Shown: positions 15,929-24,885, numbered from the stretch's first letter. The stretch is 64,000 nucleotides of DNA from CBDDBX01 sp965225955 (GCA_965225955.1 CBDDBX010000026.1:62001-126000), one strand, 5' to 3'. Notes: generated by a model from the letters alone, not told the origin. Numbers and translations are program-made.

Positions 15929-17518
15929 ATGATCCTTTTAATTGATAATTATGACTCATTTACATACAACATCTATCAATACCTTATGGAAGATGGTCAG
16001 AAGGTAACAGTAAAAAGAAACGATACAGTAACCATTGAAGAGATACAGCAACTAAACCCATCACATATAATAATATCCCCGGGACCAGGCAGACCGGAAG
16101 ATGCCGGCATTTCCATGGAAGTAATATCCAGATTCTCAGGAGTAATACCTGTTCTTGGAATCTGCCTTGGAATGCAGGCTATAGCCACAGTTTTTGGAGG
16201 CAGAACTATATATGCTAAAGAGCTGTTCCATGGAAAGAACTCAGATGTCAGCCATAAAAACAGCGGAGTTTTTTCCGGCCTGAAGAACCCCTTTTCAGCA
16301 ACAAGATACCACTCCCTTGCTGTAGAACGTGAAACTCTTCCAAAAGAGCTTACAATTACGGCCTCTACAGATGATGGAGAAATAATGGGACTTAAGCACA
16401 GATATTACAGTATTGAAGGAGTACAGTTTCATCCGGAATCTGCAGGGTCAGAAGAGGGACGACAACTACTGAGGAACTTTATTCTGAACAGTAGCGAACA
16501 GAAAAAGGTGAAAGAGGCGATAAACACCCTTAGTCAGAGAGGTACAGTTTCACGTAACGAAGCCGTATCCATTATGGAAGAGATAATCAGCTCAGGAGCT
16601 TCAAACTCCCAGATAGCAGCTCTGCTTACAGCTTTGAACTTCAACATCCCATCCTCGGATATTCTTACAGGATTTGCTGCAGCTCTGAGAGAGAATAAAA
16701 GGCCTGTATCTCCTCCCCATGGGGGAAACCTCCTCGACACCTGTGGAACTGGCGGAGACGGCCTGAATACCTTCAACATCTCAACAGTTTCTGCGTTTGT
16801 TACTGCAGGAGCCGGTGTTCCTGTAGCAAAACATGGGAACCGCTCCGTAACTTCACGGTGCGGGAGTGCTGACCTTCTCGAAATGCTTGGTGTAAAAATC
16901 CATCTCTCTTCAGAAGAGATGGTTAAAGTTTTTAATGAAACCGGCATAACCTTTATCTTTGCTCCTGCAGCGCACAGAGCCTTAAAGAACGTAGGCTTAA
17001 TCAGACAGGAACTGGGAGTCCCAACTATATTCAATCTCCTGGGCCCTCTGACAAATCCTTTCAATGCAAACAGACAGATTGTAGGGGTCTACAGGCAGGA
17101 TGTTGCTGAAAATATTGCCATGTCAATGAAGAATCTTGGAATCAGCAGAGGAATGGTTGTACACGGTAGTGACGGAATGGATGAGATAACTCTTACCGGA
17201 AAAAGTAACATAACAGAAATAAGGGATGGATGGATAAAGTGCTACACCTTTGATCCTGAGGAAGCCGGCCTCAATCTCTGCTCTCTGAAAGATATTAAAG
17301 GCGGAGATATTAAGGAAAACTGTGATATCGCTCTATCTGTACTAAATGGAGCAACAGGCCCCTGCCGGGAAATTGTTCTGCTAAATGCTGCAGCATCCAT
17401 ATATATTGGAGGTGAAGCAGAAAGCATTGAAGATGGCCTGATAAAAGCTGCTGAATCCATCGATTCAGGTGCAGCTTACGAAAAACTTGAAAAGCTGATA
17501 GAGGCAACCAATGGCTGA
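15929..17518 (+). CDS. trpGD: TrpG-TrpD fusion: glutamine amidotransferase plus anthranilate phosphoribosyltransferase
   Basis: A 529 aa bifunctional protein. Residues 1 to about 190 are a class I glutamine amidotransferase: ISPGPGRPEDAG, the nucleophile in LGICLGMQA (about Cys 82) and the His-Glu pair in VQFHPES. It supplies ammonia to TrpE. From about residue 195 it is TrpD, which adds phosphoribose to anthranilate: DTCGTGGDGLNTFNISTVSAF (PRPP-binding), AKHGNRSVTSRCGSADLLE and NLLGPLTNP. The same fusion order is found in enteric bacteria. It overlaps trpC by 8 nt. Confidence 0.96.
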   Translation: MILLIDNYDSFTYNIYQYLMEDGQKVTVKRNDTVTIEEIQQLNPSHIIISPGPGRPEDAGISMEVISRFSGVIPVLGICLGMQAIATVFGGRTIYAKELFHGKNSDVSHKNSGVFSGLKNPFSATRYHSLAVERETLPKELTITASTDDGEIMGLKHRYYSIEGVQFHPESAGSEEGRQLLRNFILNSSEQKKVKEAINTLSQRGTVSRNEAVSIMEEIISSGASNSQIAALLTALNFNIPSSDILTGFAAALRENKRPVSPPHGGNLLDTCGTGGDGLNTFNISTVSAFVTAGAGVPVAKHGNRSVTSRCGSADLLEMLGVKIHLSSEEMVKVFNETGITFIFAPAAHRALKNVGLIRQELGVPTIFNLLGPLTNPFNANRQIVGVYRQDVAENIAMSMKNLGISRGMVVHGSDGMDEITLTGKSNITEIRDGWIKCYTFDPEEAGLNLCSLKDIKGGDIKENCDIALSVLNGATGPCREIVLLNAAASIYIGGEAESIEDGLIKAAESIDSGAAYEKLEKLIEATNG

Positions 17519-18284
17519 AGATATCCTGCAGCAGATAACCAGCAGAATACTGCAGGATAACAGAGAGAAGTTCAGAAATTTCTCACCGGATGACTTTACC
17601 ATACCTCTTAAGCCTGGTAAAAGGCTTTCAGAAAAACTCAAAAGTGAATTTACCATAATAGCTGAGATTAAAAAAGCATCCCCTTCAAGAGGAGTCATTG
17701 CTGACAGGATCTCCCCTTCAGTACAGGCAGGTATATATGAAAAAGGAGGAGCAGGATGTATCTCAGTGCTTACAGAGCAAAACTTTTTCAAAGGTTCGAC
17801 GGCAGATCTTAAAGAGGTATTAACAGCCACCTCTCTTCCTGTTTTAAGAAAAGATTTTATTATAGATATTTCCCAGATATATGAGTCCCTTGAGCTGGGG
17901 GCAGATGCGATCCTGTTGATTGTTTCCTGTCTTGAGGACAGTCAGCTTTCCCTATTCCACAGAGTTGCCGGAGAGCTTGGTCTTGAAGTCATTGTTGAAG
18001 TTCATACTTCTGAAGAGATAGAGAGAGCTCTTAAAATATCTCCTGAAATAATAGGTATTAACAGCAGGAACCTGAGAGATTTTTCTGTATCAATTGACAG
18101 ATCTATTGAACTTGGAAGCCTTATACCTGAGGGAATATATAAAATAGGTGAATCAGGTATAAAAACCCAGGAAGATACAGCCAGGCTTATTGATTCAGGT
18201 TTCTCAGGAGCCCTGGTTGGAGAGACTCTTATGATAGCTCCTGACCCTTCAGAAATGATAAGGAGACTGAAACATGAAAATTAA
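17511..18284 (+). CDS. trpC: indole-3-glycerol phosphate synthase
   Basis: 257 aa TIM barrel that closes the indole ring of CdRP to give indole-3-glycerol phosphate. Family motifs in order are IAEIKKASPSRG (about residues 50-61), CISVLTEQNFFKGS, LRKDFIID, IIGINSRNLRDFSV and the phosphate loop GESGIKTQED. The catalytic lysines and glutamates in these blocks are present. Overlaps trpD upstream (8 nt) and trpF downstream (11 nt). It is a separate protein, not fused to TrpF. Confidence 0.96.
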   Translation: MAEDILQQITSRILQDNREKFRNFSPDDFTIPLKPGKRLSEKLKSEFTIIAEIKKASPSRGVIADRISPSVQAGIYEKGGAGCISVLTEQNFFKGSTADLKEVLTATSLPVLRKDFIIDISQIYESLELGADAILLIVSCLEDSQLSLFHRVAGELGLEVIVEVHTSEEIERALKISPEIIGINSRNLRDFSVSIDRSIELGSLIPEGIYKIGESGIKTQEDTARLIDSGFSGALVGETLMIAPDPSEMIRRLKHEN

Positions 18285-18894
18285 GGTCTGCGGAATCACT
18301 GAATCAGAGGATTTTAAACTGATAGCAGATAGCGGAGTTATAGATTATGCAGGTTTCATACTATACAGAAAATCTCCGCGATATATTTCCCCTGAATCTG
18401 TAAGAGATATTACTTCTCACCACAGAGGGGGACTTAAGATAGTTGGTGTAGCAGTTAACCCGACTAAAGAAGAAATTAAGAATTATATAGAAACAGCAGG
18501 TGTCGACATACTACAGCTACATGGAGATGAATCACCTGAGTTCTGTGATTCTCTAAACATAGAGTACTGGAAAGCTTTCCGTTTCAGAGAAATAAATGAG
18601 ATCAGCATAGTCAGCGACTACTCCTGTGACACTGTCCTTATAGACAGTTTCAGTGCTTCAGCATATGGTGGCACAGGTATAAAAGCAGATAAGGAGATAT
18701 TGAGCAGAGCAGGCAAACTTAACAGAAATACCTTCATAGCCGGAGGTATTGAATCCAGTGATCTCCATTCTCTCAAAACCATGGGATTTTATGGGGCAGA
18801 TCTTAATAGTAGCCTTGAAATATCACCAGGTAAAAAAAATCTATCTAAACTGAAAGAACTATTCAGAGTAGCGGAGAAATTAAATGAAAAGTAG
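18274..18894 (+). CDS. trpF: phosphoribosylanthranilate isomerase
   Basis: 206 aa TIM barrel that carries out the Amadori rearrangement of phosphoribosylanthranilate to CdRP. The active-site Cys is in IKVCGIT (residue 6) and the Asp in VLIDSF (about residue 127). QLHGDE and the phosphate-binding IAGGIESSD are present. Overlaps trpC by 11 nt and trpB by 11 nt, in keeping with tight translational coupling. Confidence 0.95.
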   Translation: MKIKVCGITESEDFKLIADSGVIDYAGFILYRKSPRYISPESVRDITSHHRGGLKIVGVAVNPTKEEIKNYIETAGVDILQLHGDESPEFCDSLNIEYWKAFRFREINEISIVSDYSCDTVLIDSFSASAYGGTGIKADKEILSRAGKLNRNTFIAGGIESSDLHSLKTMGFYGADLNSSLEISPGKKNLSKLKELFRVAEKLNEK

Positions 18895-20113
18895 CAGAAT
18901 TGACAGATATTTTGGGCCATACGGAGGAAGATATGTACCAGAGATGCTTATTCCGGTACTTGATGAAGTGGAAGCAGCATTTAGTGAAATTACTAAAGAT
19001 CCATCTTTTGAAAAGGAGATCCATCTTTTGTACAGAACCTTTACCGGAAGACCCACTCCCCTCACCTTTGCCAGGAACCTCACAGAGCATGCCGGAGGCT
19101 GCAGAATATTTCTTAAACTTGAGAGCCATAACCACACAGGAGCCCATAAGATAAACAATGTTCTTGGTCAGGCACTTATGGCACTTAGAATGAATAAAAA
19201 CACTATTATTGCAGAAACCGGAGCAGGTCAGCATGGACTTGCCACAGCTGCAGTAGCCGCAAAAATGGGGCTAAGATGTAAAATATTCATGGGTGCTGAA
19301 GATATAAGAAGACAGTATCCCAATGTATACAATATGAAACTCATGGGTGCTGAAGTAGTAGAAGTTAAAGATGGCAGCCGGACTCTTAAAGATGCAGTTA
19401 ACAGTGCTCTTAAATACTGGATAGCCAACTCTTCAGATACATACTACCTCATAGGGTCAGCTCTGGGGCCGGCTCCATATCCATCAATGGTGAAACATTT
19501 CCAGTCTGTTATTGGAAGAGAGGTAAAAGAGCAACTTAAAGAGTATGGTGTAACAACACCAGACAGGCTGATCGCCTGTGTTGGAGGCGGCTCCAATGCA
19601 ATAGGTTTCTTTACACCTTTTATTAATGAAGAGGCTGTGGAACTAATAGGAGTTGAGGCTGGAGGAAAAGGAGTGGAATCCGGCAAACACGCCATACGCT
19701 TCAGTTCTCATGGAAGCCACGGAATAGTCCAGGGATACAGCTCGGTTTTTCTTCAGAATCCTGAAGGGCAACTGAGAGACACCTACTCTGTAAGTGCAGG
19801 TCTTGACTATGCAGGTATAGGACCTGAGCTTGCCTGGTTACAGGATACAGGAAGAGTTATCTTTGATAGTGTAACAGATGATCAGACAATTGAAGCCTTC
19901 AGGCTTATGGCCTCAAAAGAGGGTATAATTCCGGCTCTTGAATCATCACATGCTGTAGCAAAGGGCCTCAGCCTCGCCACCTCAATGAACAGAGAGCAGG
20001 TAATGGTTATAAATATCTCCGGCCGGGGCGATAAGGACATCTTTATGACTGCTCCCCTTACAGACAGAGATGAGTGGAAAAGTTTTCTATACAGGGAGTA
20101 CAGTAATGAATAA
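18884..20113 (+). CDS. trpB: tryptophan synthase beta chain, operon copy
   Basis: 409 aa TrpB1-type protein directly before trpA, overlapping it by 8 nt, so this is the expected alpha2beta2 partner. PLP lysine in HTGAHKINN, catalytic Glu in ETGAGQHG, phosphate loop VGGGSNAIG and C-terminal ISGRGDKDI. It differs from the stand-alone copy at places that are normally fixed: KLESHNHTGAHK for KREDLNHTGAHK and GPAPYP for GPHPYP (His to Ala). These do not remove known catalytic residues. The two copies are clearly diverged paralogues rather than a recent duplication. Confidence 0.94.
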   Translation: MKSSRIDRYFGPYGGRYVPEMLIPVLDEVEAAFSEITKDPSFEKEIHLLYRTFTGRPTPLTFARNLTEHAGGCRIFLKLESHNHTGAHKINNVLGQALMALRMNKNTIIAETGAGQHGLATAAVAAKMGLRCKIFMGAEDIRRQYPNVYNMKLMGAEVVEVKDGSRTLKDAVNSALKYWIANSSDTYYLIGSALGPAPYPSMVKHFQSVIGREVKEQLKEYGVTTPDRLIACVGGGSNAIGFFTPFINEEAVELIGVEAGGKGVESGKHAIRFSSHGSHGIVQGYSSVFLQNPEGQLRDTYSVSAGLDYAGIGPELAWLQDTGRVIFDSVTDDQTIEAFRLMASKEGIIPALESSHAVAKGLSLATSMNREQVMVINISGRGDKDIFMTAPLTDRDEWKSFLYREYSNE

Positions 20114-20852
20114 CAGAAGAGTAGAAAATATCATGCCACATCTGGTAGCAGGTTATCCGGATACAGATACCAGCCTTGAGCTTATAAAAACCTTCAGTTC
20201 AGCAGGAGTTCCTTATATTGAAGTGCAACTTCCCTTTTCTGATCCTCTCGCAGACGGTTCTGTTATAACTGAGGCAAACCGCCTGGCCCTGCAGGGAGGC
20301 ATCACTGCAGATAAAACTTTTGACATGCTTAAAGAGGCTGCAGAAGAGACAGATTCAAAAATAGTAGTAATGACTTATGCAAATATCTTTGTAAAAAAAG
20401 GGATGGAGGCGTTTATAGACAAATGCAGCCACTCAGGGGTAGATGGAGTAATTGTTCCTGATCTTCCTTATGATGAGAGGATAGCTCCTCCTCTTAAGAT
20501 ATTTAAAGAGAAAGAGGTCAACTATATACCTGTAGTGTCACCTGGTATGAAGGAGGAGAGATTAAAATCTTTATGCAATTGTGCTACAGGAGCAATGATA
20601 TATACAACTCTTAAAAGAGGACTTACCGGCAGTTCATGTGAAATTGAAGAGAGTGGGCTTCAGATGATAAAACGAATAAAAGAGGTTACAAATACCCCCG
20701 TTGCAGCAGGTTTTGGAATATCTTCAGCAGAACAGGTAAAAGCAGTAACAGAGCATGCAGATATTGCAGTTATAGGGTCTCATCTGCTTAATCTGCTTAA
20801 CACAAAAGGCTTAAAAGGAGTAGAAGAGTTTCTGGAAGAACTGAATTACTAA
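20106..20852 (+). CDS. trpA: tryptophan synthase alpha chain
   Basis: 248 aa TIM barrel that cleaves indole-3-glycerol phosphate to indole and glyceraldehyde-3-phosphate. The catalytic Glu is in YIEVQLPFSDPLADG (about residue 37) and the catalytic Asp in DPLADG. The later blocks GVIVPDLPYDE, YIPVVSP and GFGISSAEQV (phosphate site) are conserved. The start chosen is ATG 20106, overlapping the trpB stop, with GGGAG eight bases before it. An in-frame extension to 20070 would lie inside trpB and has no such site. Last gene of the trp operon. Confidence 0.94.
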   Translation: MNNRRVENIMPHLVAGYPDTDTSLELIKTFSSAGVPYIEVQLPFSDPLADGSVITEANRLALQGGITADKTFDMLKEAAEETDSKIVVMTYANIFVKKGMEAFIDKCSHSGVDGVIVPDLPYDERIAPPLKIFKEKEVNYIPVVSPGMKEERLKSLCNCATGAMIYTTLKRGLTGSSCEIEESGLQMIKRIKEVTNTPVAAGFGISSAEQVKAVTEHADIAVIGSHLLNLLNTKGLKGVEEFLEELNY

Positions 20853-20893
20853 ACACGGACAATCACGGACTGAAACAAACAATCACAGACAAC
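20853..20893 (+). repeat. intergenic 10-bp-period repeat, site 1
   Basis: Four imperfect 10-bp units of the type CACGGACAAT directly after trpA (units read CACGGACAAT, CACGGACTGA, AACAAACAAT, CACAGACAAC). One of several copies of a dispersed intergenic repeat in this window. Confidence 0.6.
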
Positions 20894-20901
20894 CATAATA
20901 A

Positions 20902-20921
20902 AAGGGGTGGAAATACCCCTT
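20902..20921 (-). terminator. intrinsic terminator at the trpA / Cys-rich gene junction
   Basis: AAGGGGT (20902-20908) pairs with ACCCCTT (20915-20921) across a 6-nt loop. On the minus strand the stem is followed by TTTTATT, so it best serves the minus-strand operon ending at 20928. It may also stop trpA transcripts. Confidence 0.65.
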
Positions 20922-20927
20922 ATAAAA

Positions 20928-21239
20928 CTAGAAAAAATCTTTATCACTACAATCAACAGGGCAATATACTATTGAGTGATATACTCCTGTTGGGCCACCT
21001 CTTTCATCACAGAGTACAATATAAGTGCTAAGACAATCTTTAGACATACATGCACTACGAACACGTGAACTATGAATTAGTTCCTCATCAAACTGTTGAC
21101 AGGGAAACGCTATCTCTGAACGACTGGGAAAACATGCACATCCTTTAGCTGGTAAGGCGTAGGCTGAATCTGAGAAAGCCAGTAATCCAAGCAAAACAAA
21201 TATTGCTAAAGTGATAGCAAAAAGTACTTTTTCTTTCAT
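20928..21239 (-). CDS. small secreted cysteine-rich protein, unknown function
   Basis: 103 aa. An N-terminal signal peptide (KVLFAITLAIFVLLGLLAFSDSAYA) is followed by a mature part of about 72 residues with eight cysteines (CAC, PC, AC, DC, LC, YC, DC), enough for four disulfides. It contains no tryptophan. I do not recognise the family. It overlaps the upstream beta-propeller gene by 4 nt and sits in a three-gene operon with that propeller and a thioredoxin-like protein. In Bacteroidetes, short secreted NVEALA-type peptides are found beside similar 6-bladed propellers; SAYALPA here resembles that signal-cleavage region, but the link is inference. Confidence 0.7.
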   Translation of the reverse strand: MKEKVLFAITLAIFVLLGLLAFSDSAYALPAKGCACFPSRSEIAFPCQQFDEELIHSSRVRSACMSKDCLSTYIVLCDERGGPTGVYHSIVYCPVDCSDKDFF

Positions 21240-22333
21240 TTTTTCTCCTTATAAATTACTACACCATCTTCTTTTCTACAGAATATATAGCCTCCTGAAT
21301 AACCAATTAACCTGGTTTTCTCAGGCATCTTAAGGGTATTAAGTAAATTACCGTTTATATCAAATGTATAAATGAGATCCATGTTTTCACATCTCACCGC
21401 TCCCAACAGAAAGGTAGAAGTTTTGCTATCAATAAAACAGTATGGAAAAAGAACTAAAAATCTCTCAGGGATTCTTTTTATTAGTTTTCTGAAAACTTCT
21501 GCAGCTCCCTCAGGAACAACTGAGAACTCATTTATTACTCTACCTGACGAATCAAGATGAATGAACCTGGAAGAGCTGTGGAGATAGAAACAGAAATTAC
21601 CATCCCCCACTATATTAGCCGTTAAGTTGAGAGGACGCAAAGATATGATAAGTTTCCCAACATCAAAACTGTTCTTTACAGCCTCTTTATTTTTTATTGA
21701 AGGCGAATAGAAATGTCCATAAGGGTTTTTTGGTAAATGATATAGAACAGATCTATTGATTCTATCATTTGCAAGTTCCTTCTTTATTTTTAACTTTTCA
21801 TCAACATGTACCAGTCTTTCATACATATTGTAAGCAATCAGCATACTATTCTGAGGAAAAGGGAATATCATATCTGCTTCTTCAGGGAATTTATGCATCC
21901 TCACACATTTACCATATGTATTCAGTACCACATAACGCCTTAACATCTCATCAGAAACTATAATTTCATCATTTTTATTTATTTCAATAAGTTTCAATGA
22001 CAGATCTTTTGACAACTCTCCAGGTCCCTGTCCGGTTTCTCCAAATGAGCGTAGAAATTTGAAGTTTTTATCGAAAACGAAAAATTTAACAAGTATATCA
22101 TCAAATACTATCAGTTCACCTTTAGTTGTAAGAAAAGCTTTTCTGGGTCTTGCAAAGAAATTTTTCTGACTAAAATCAGCGGGAATTGTGTAAATTAGTT
22201 CAGGTTTAACAAATTTCTTCTCTTTATGAGTTATCTCAGGATTTTTAATAACTTTTATCCTCGAATCACTTCCATCTGCAGACAGACTGATAAACAGATA
22301 TGCCACTATTAAAAGAGCTATTAATATTCTCAT
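21236..22333 (-). CDS. 6-bladed beta-propeller protein, exported
   Basis: 365 aa with a signal peptide (MRILIALLIVAYLFISLSADG). The blades have the pattern of the 6-bladed beta-propeller family related to NHL repeats: GELIVFDDILVKFFVFDKNFKFLRSFG, then the family hallmark GQGPGEL (about residue 103), NDEIIVSDEMLRRYVVL and a late SGGYIFCRKEDGVVIY. It is probably a periplasmic or surface binding protein. It overlaps both neighbours by 4 nt, so the three proteins are made together. A second member of this family is at 59098-60204. Confidence 0.82.
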   Translation of the reverse strand: MRILIALLIVAYLFISLSADGSDSRIKVIKNPEITHKEKKFVKPELIYTIPADFSQKNFFARPRKAFLTTKGELIVFDDILVKFFVFDKNFKFLRSFGETGQGPGELSKDLSLKLIEINKNDEIIVSDEMLRRYVVLNTYGKCVRMHKFPEEADMIFPFPQNSMLIAYNMYERLVHVDEKLKIKKELANDRINRSVLYHLPKNPYGHFYSPSIKNKEAVKNSFDVGKLIISLRPLNLTANIVGDGNFCFYLHSSSRFIHLDSSGRVINEFSVVPEGAAEVFRKLIKRIPERFLVLFPYCFIDSKTSTFLLGAVRCENMDLIYTFDINGNLLNTLKMPEKTRLIGYSGGYIFCRKEDGVVIYKEKK

Positions 22334-22869
22334 TTTGATTCTCTCTCAGAAATCGGCAATGAAGCAATAATGAACTGCAGATCATCTCTATTCAGTAAAC
22401 CCTGTTTACTATAAATTACTTGTCCATCTTTTAATATAAAGGTATGCTCTTTATTATTGAAAACCCTCAGGGATTCCCTGAATTTCTCTTCATCTTCAGG
22501 ACTACATATCAAAAACCTGGTTTTAATTTTAGATTCAAAATTAATTAACTCTGATTTGCCCCCAAAAATGATGCCATAAGCCTCTTTACTCCCTAATCTT
22601 CTTGCAATTCTTTTCCAATGCATAATATTCCCATTACAATGTGAACAGGGCTTTTTAAAAACAAACACAGCTTTTGTTCCTTTCTGTAAATCATTCAGAT
22701 TATAGGACTTATCAGCACTATTTTTAACATTGAATGAGCTTACCTCTTCACCTGCAAGTAAGCCGGGTATCATTCTAAGTAATCTGGAATTAGCCTGATA
22801 CAATCTGAAAGATATGATAATTAAAAAAATAACGGATAAAACCAGCAAAATACCAACAATTCTTTTCAT
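22330..22869 (-). CDS. membrane-anchored thioredoxin-like protein
   Basis: About 179 aa. One N-terminal membrane helix (RIVGILLVLSVIFLIIISF) is followed by a thioredoxin/AhpC-TSA-like domain with KAVFVFKKPCSHCNGNIMHW, where CSHC is the redox pair (about residues 76-79). The start is placed at ATG 22869, which has GGGAG eight bases upstream; a TTG at 22884 is in frame but without a ribosome site. First gene of the operon. A role in disulfide handling for the eight-cysteine protein encoded two genes later is a reasonable inference. Confidence 0.8.
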   Translation of the reverse strand: MKRIVGILLVLSVIFLIIISFRLYQANSRLLRMIPGLLAGEEVSSFNVKNSADKSYNLNDLQKGTKAVFVFKKPCSHCNGNIMHWKRIARRLGSKEAYGIIFGGKSELINFESKIKTRFLICSPEDEEKFRESLRVFNNKEHTFILKDGQVIYSKQGLLNRDDLQFIIASLPISERESK

Positions 22870-22954
22870 ACCAATAACTCCCAATTAAAGTTCCTGCTTA
22901 AAGTTTATAGAAACAGAAAATCATAATCAAGAAGCTATAAAATAACCAGAAGTT

Positions 22955-23022
22955 ACAAACAATCACAGACAAACACACCTGTGTCAGTCCGTGTTAGTCA
23001 GTATCAGTCTGTGTTTATCTGA
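22955..23022. repeat. intergenic 10-bp-period repeat, site 2 (head-to-head)
   Basis: Left part reads ACAAACAATCACAGACAAAC; right part is in the opposite sense (GTCAGTCCGTGTTAGTCAG, then CAGTCTGTGTTTATCTG). The array runs into the 3' end of mtgA and contains its stop codon. Confidence 0.6.
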
Positions 23023-23782
23023 CTACTTTATACCTTAGTTTTTTAAGATATTGCGCTGCTTCATTTACAGCTCTTCTATACTGATTGCTACGAATAAGCT
23101 TTCTTCTGAGCATTCGTTTCAGTATTATCCTGGTTTTAGCAAGAATCCTTCTGTATCGGGCTTTTGATAGTTTTTTTTTTACAGGATAAGGAAGCATGGA
23201 TGCAAGTAGTGCTCCCTGAGAGATCTTCAGCCGGGATGCTCTGGTTTTAAAAAAACGTCTTGCTGCTGATTCAACCCCAAATATGCCTTTTCCCCACTCT
23301 GCAATATTTAAGTATATTTCCAGTATTCTGTCTTTTGATAAACTGTTCTCAAGTTTCCATGCTATAACAGCTTCCCTGGACTTCCTCAACAGAGAACGTG
23401 AAGGAGATAAGAAAAGATTCTTAGCTACCTGCTGGGTTATGGTTGAGCCCCCGGCAGCCATTCTACCACCTTTCATATTCTTCTCAATTGCCACCTTTAT
23501 GCCATTCCAGTCAAAACCCTTATGAGTATAAAAGGCGTCATCTTCAGATATAAGAACCGCATAAATAAGCCATCGACTGATTCTTTTAAGAGGCACATAT
23601 CTCTGATGAATTCTGAATCTCTTATCCCCTCTGTCTTTAGCCTGAGCTCTTCTGAGTTTCATAAACGAAGAGTCTGAAATTCTACCTTTCGCTATACTAT
23701 CAATGTCCGGCAGAGTCAGTAGAAAAACAGTAATAAAAATAAGGCAGACTGAAGGGATAATTATTAATAGTTTTTTTTTCAA
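23015..23782 (-). CDS. mtgA: monofunctional peptidoglycan glycosyltransferase
   Basis: 255 aa, N-terminal membrane anchor (LLIIIPSVCLIFITVFLLTL) and a GT51 domain that polymerises lipid II on the periplasmic side. GT51 motifs in order are ISEDDAFYTHKGFDW (catalytic Glu in the EDD.F..H.G motif, about residue 80), GGSTITQQVAKNLFLS, REAVIAWKLENSLSKDRILEIYLN and WGKGIFGVESAARRFF. There is no transpeptidase domain, so it is the monofunctional type. The very basic C-terminal tail (KLRYKVVR) ends inside a repeat array. It overlaps the ROK gene by 4 nt. Confidence 0.93.
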   Translation of the reverse strand: MKKKLLIIIPSVCLIFITVFLLTLPDIDSIAKGRISDSSFMKLRRAQAKDRGDKRFRIHQRYVPLKRISRWLIYAVLISEDDAFYTHKGFDWNGIKVAIEKNMKGGRMAAGGSTITQQVAKNLFLSPSRSLLRKSREAVIAWKLENSLSKDRILEIYLNIAEWGKGIFGVESAARRFFKTRASRLKISQGALLASMLPYPVKKKLSKARYRRILAKTRIILKRMLRRKLIRSNQYRRAVNEAAQYLKKLRYKVVR

Positions 23783-24885
23783 TCCTTATCCAGCATATTC
23801 AGTGCTACGGCATATGCTCCTACAGCAACAGCCTCTTCAGTACCCAGTTTTGAAATAAGTACTCCGGTAGCTTTATATGGATCATGTCTTATTATTCTAC
23901 CACTGAAAGGCACTACGATATCCTCTTCATTACCAGCAACAAACTCCTCAAGTTCATCCATTTTCTCAAGATTATAAACTTGTGAAGGCATTCTTTTGAA
24001 AGTCTGCTTATTAAGTGAAATATAGTTACTGTTCATCTCTGCAACAAGGTTCTCCAGAAAGAGAGGATATGCGCCGGAAAGACCACCTCCAATAACTACA
24101 AGCCCATCAATAAGAGTTACTGCATTAGCAATAGCATCTCCTGCAACCCGGCCCATCTTCTTAAGTGCCAGAAGAGCGTGACTGTTATCTGGATGATTTA
24201 CATCTATTCCTATATTAAAAATTTCATGTGGTTCAGGAGCCTGATCAAACATTATTCCTTTACTGTATGCAAAAAACCTCTTAACACCACGAATACTTAT
24301 GCTCTCTTCAACTGAGGAGTTCTCAAGATCATAATCCCTCATACGGTTTATCTCTGCAGAAGCAGAATTATCTCCCATAATGAGTTCATTATTCATACAG
24401 ATTCCCCCACCAAAGCCTGTTCCGAAAGTCACACCAAGAAGTGTTGAGTATCTCTTCTTTCTGCCAGCCTTCTCAAGCTTCTCATTAACCCAGGGTAAAG
24501 CTCCGGCAATAGACTCGCCATAAGTAAACAGGTCTCCATCATTTCTTATGAATACAGGGATTCCGAATTTATCCTCAAGCATAGGCCCAAGAGCTACGTC
24601 CCCTTTGAATGCAGGAAGGTTCTCAAGTTTTCCAATGATACCATTCAGATAGTCAGCAGGACCTGGAAAAGCAAAGCTGATAGCAGCAGGCTTCCCATCG
24701 ATCTGCTCAGCCACAGTTCTGAAACCGTTTACAATATTATCAAGGCATCTCTTCAGATCATTCCCTTCAGTTGGAAGGCTGAAGGATTCAACAATTTTTT
24801 CGCCACCTTTTACTGCTGAAAAAACAAGATTTGTTCCACCGGCATCAAGAGTAAGGACTACTCGCTTATCATTTTTGAAATCCAT
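23779..24885 (-). CDS. ROK-family protein, probable sugar kinase
   Basis: 368 aa. N-terminal ATP-binding LTLDAGGTNLVFSAV (about residues 11-25), then IRNDGDLFTYGE, GVTFGTGFGGGI and VIGGGLSGAYP. The ROK zinc motif (GHxxxxxxxxxCxCGxxGCxE) is absent: the region after the GTG loop reads MGDNSASAEINRMRDYDLENSSVEE, with no cysteines. The likely activity is a glucokinase-like hexose kinase, with specificity unknown. Co-transcribed with mtgA. The start ATG has AGGAG upstream. Confidence 0.85.
   Translation of the reverse strand: MDFKNDKRVVLTLDAGGTNLVFSAVKGGEKIVESFSLPTEGNDLKRCLDNIVNGFRTVAEQIDGKPAAISFAFPGPADYLNGIIGKLENLPAFKGDVALGPMLEDKFGIPVFIRNDGDLFTYGESIAGALPWVNEKLEKAGRKKRYSTLLGVTFGTGFGGGICMNNELIMGDNSASAEINRMRDYDLENSSVEESISIRGVKRFFAYSKGIMFDQAPEPHEIFNIGIDVNHPDNSHALLALKKMGRVAGDAIANAVTLIDGLVVIGGGLSGAYPLFLENLVAEMNSNYISLNKQTFKRMPSQVYNLEKMDELEEFVAGNEEDIVVPFSGRIIRHDPYKATGVLISKLGTEEAVAVGAYAVALNMLDKD

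Noticed and set aside
20928..22869. Methylamine-dehydrogenase-like locus
   Set aside because: The propeller, Cys-rich small protein and thioredoxin-like protein recall mauB, mauA and mauD, but the small protein contains no tryptophan and so cannot form the TTQ cofactor, and no mauE/mauG-like genes are present.
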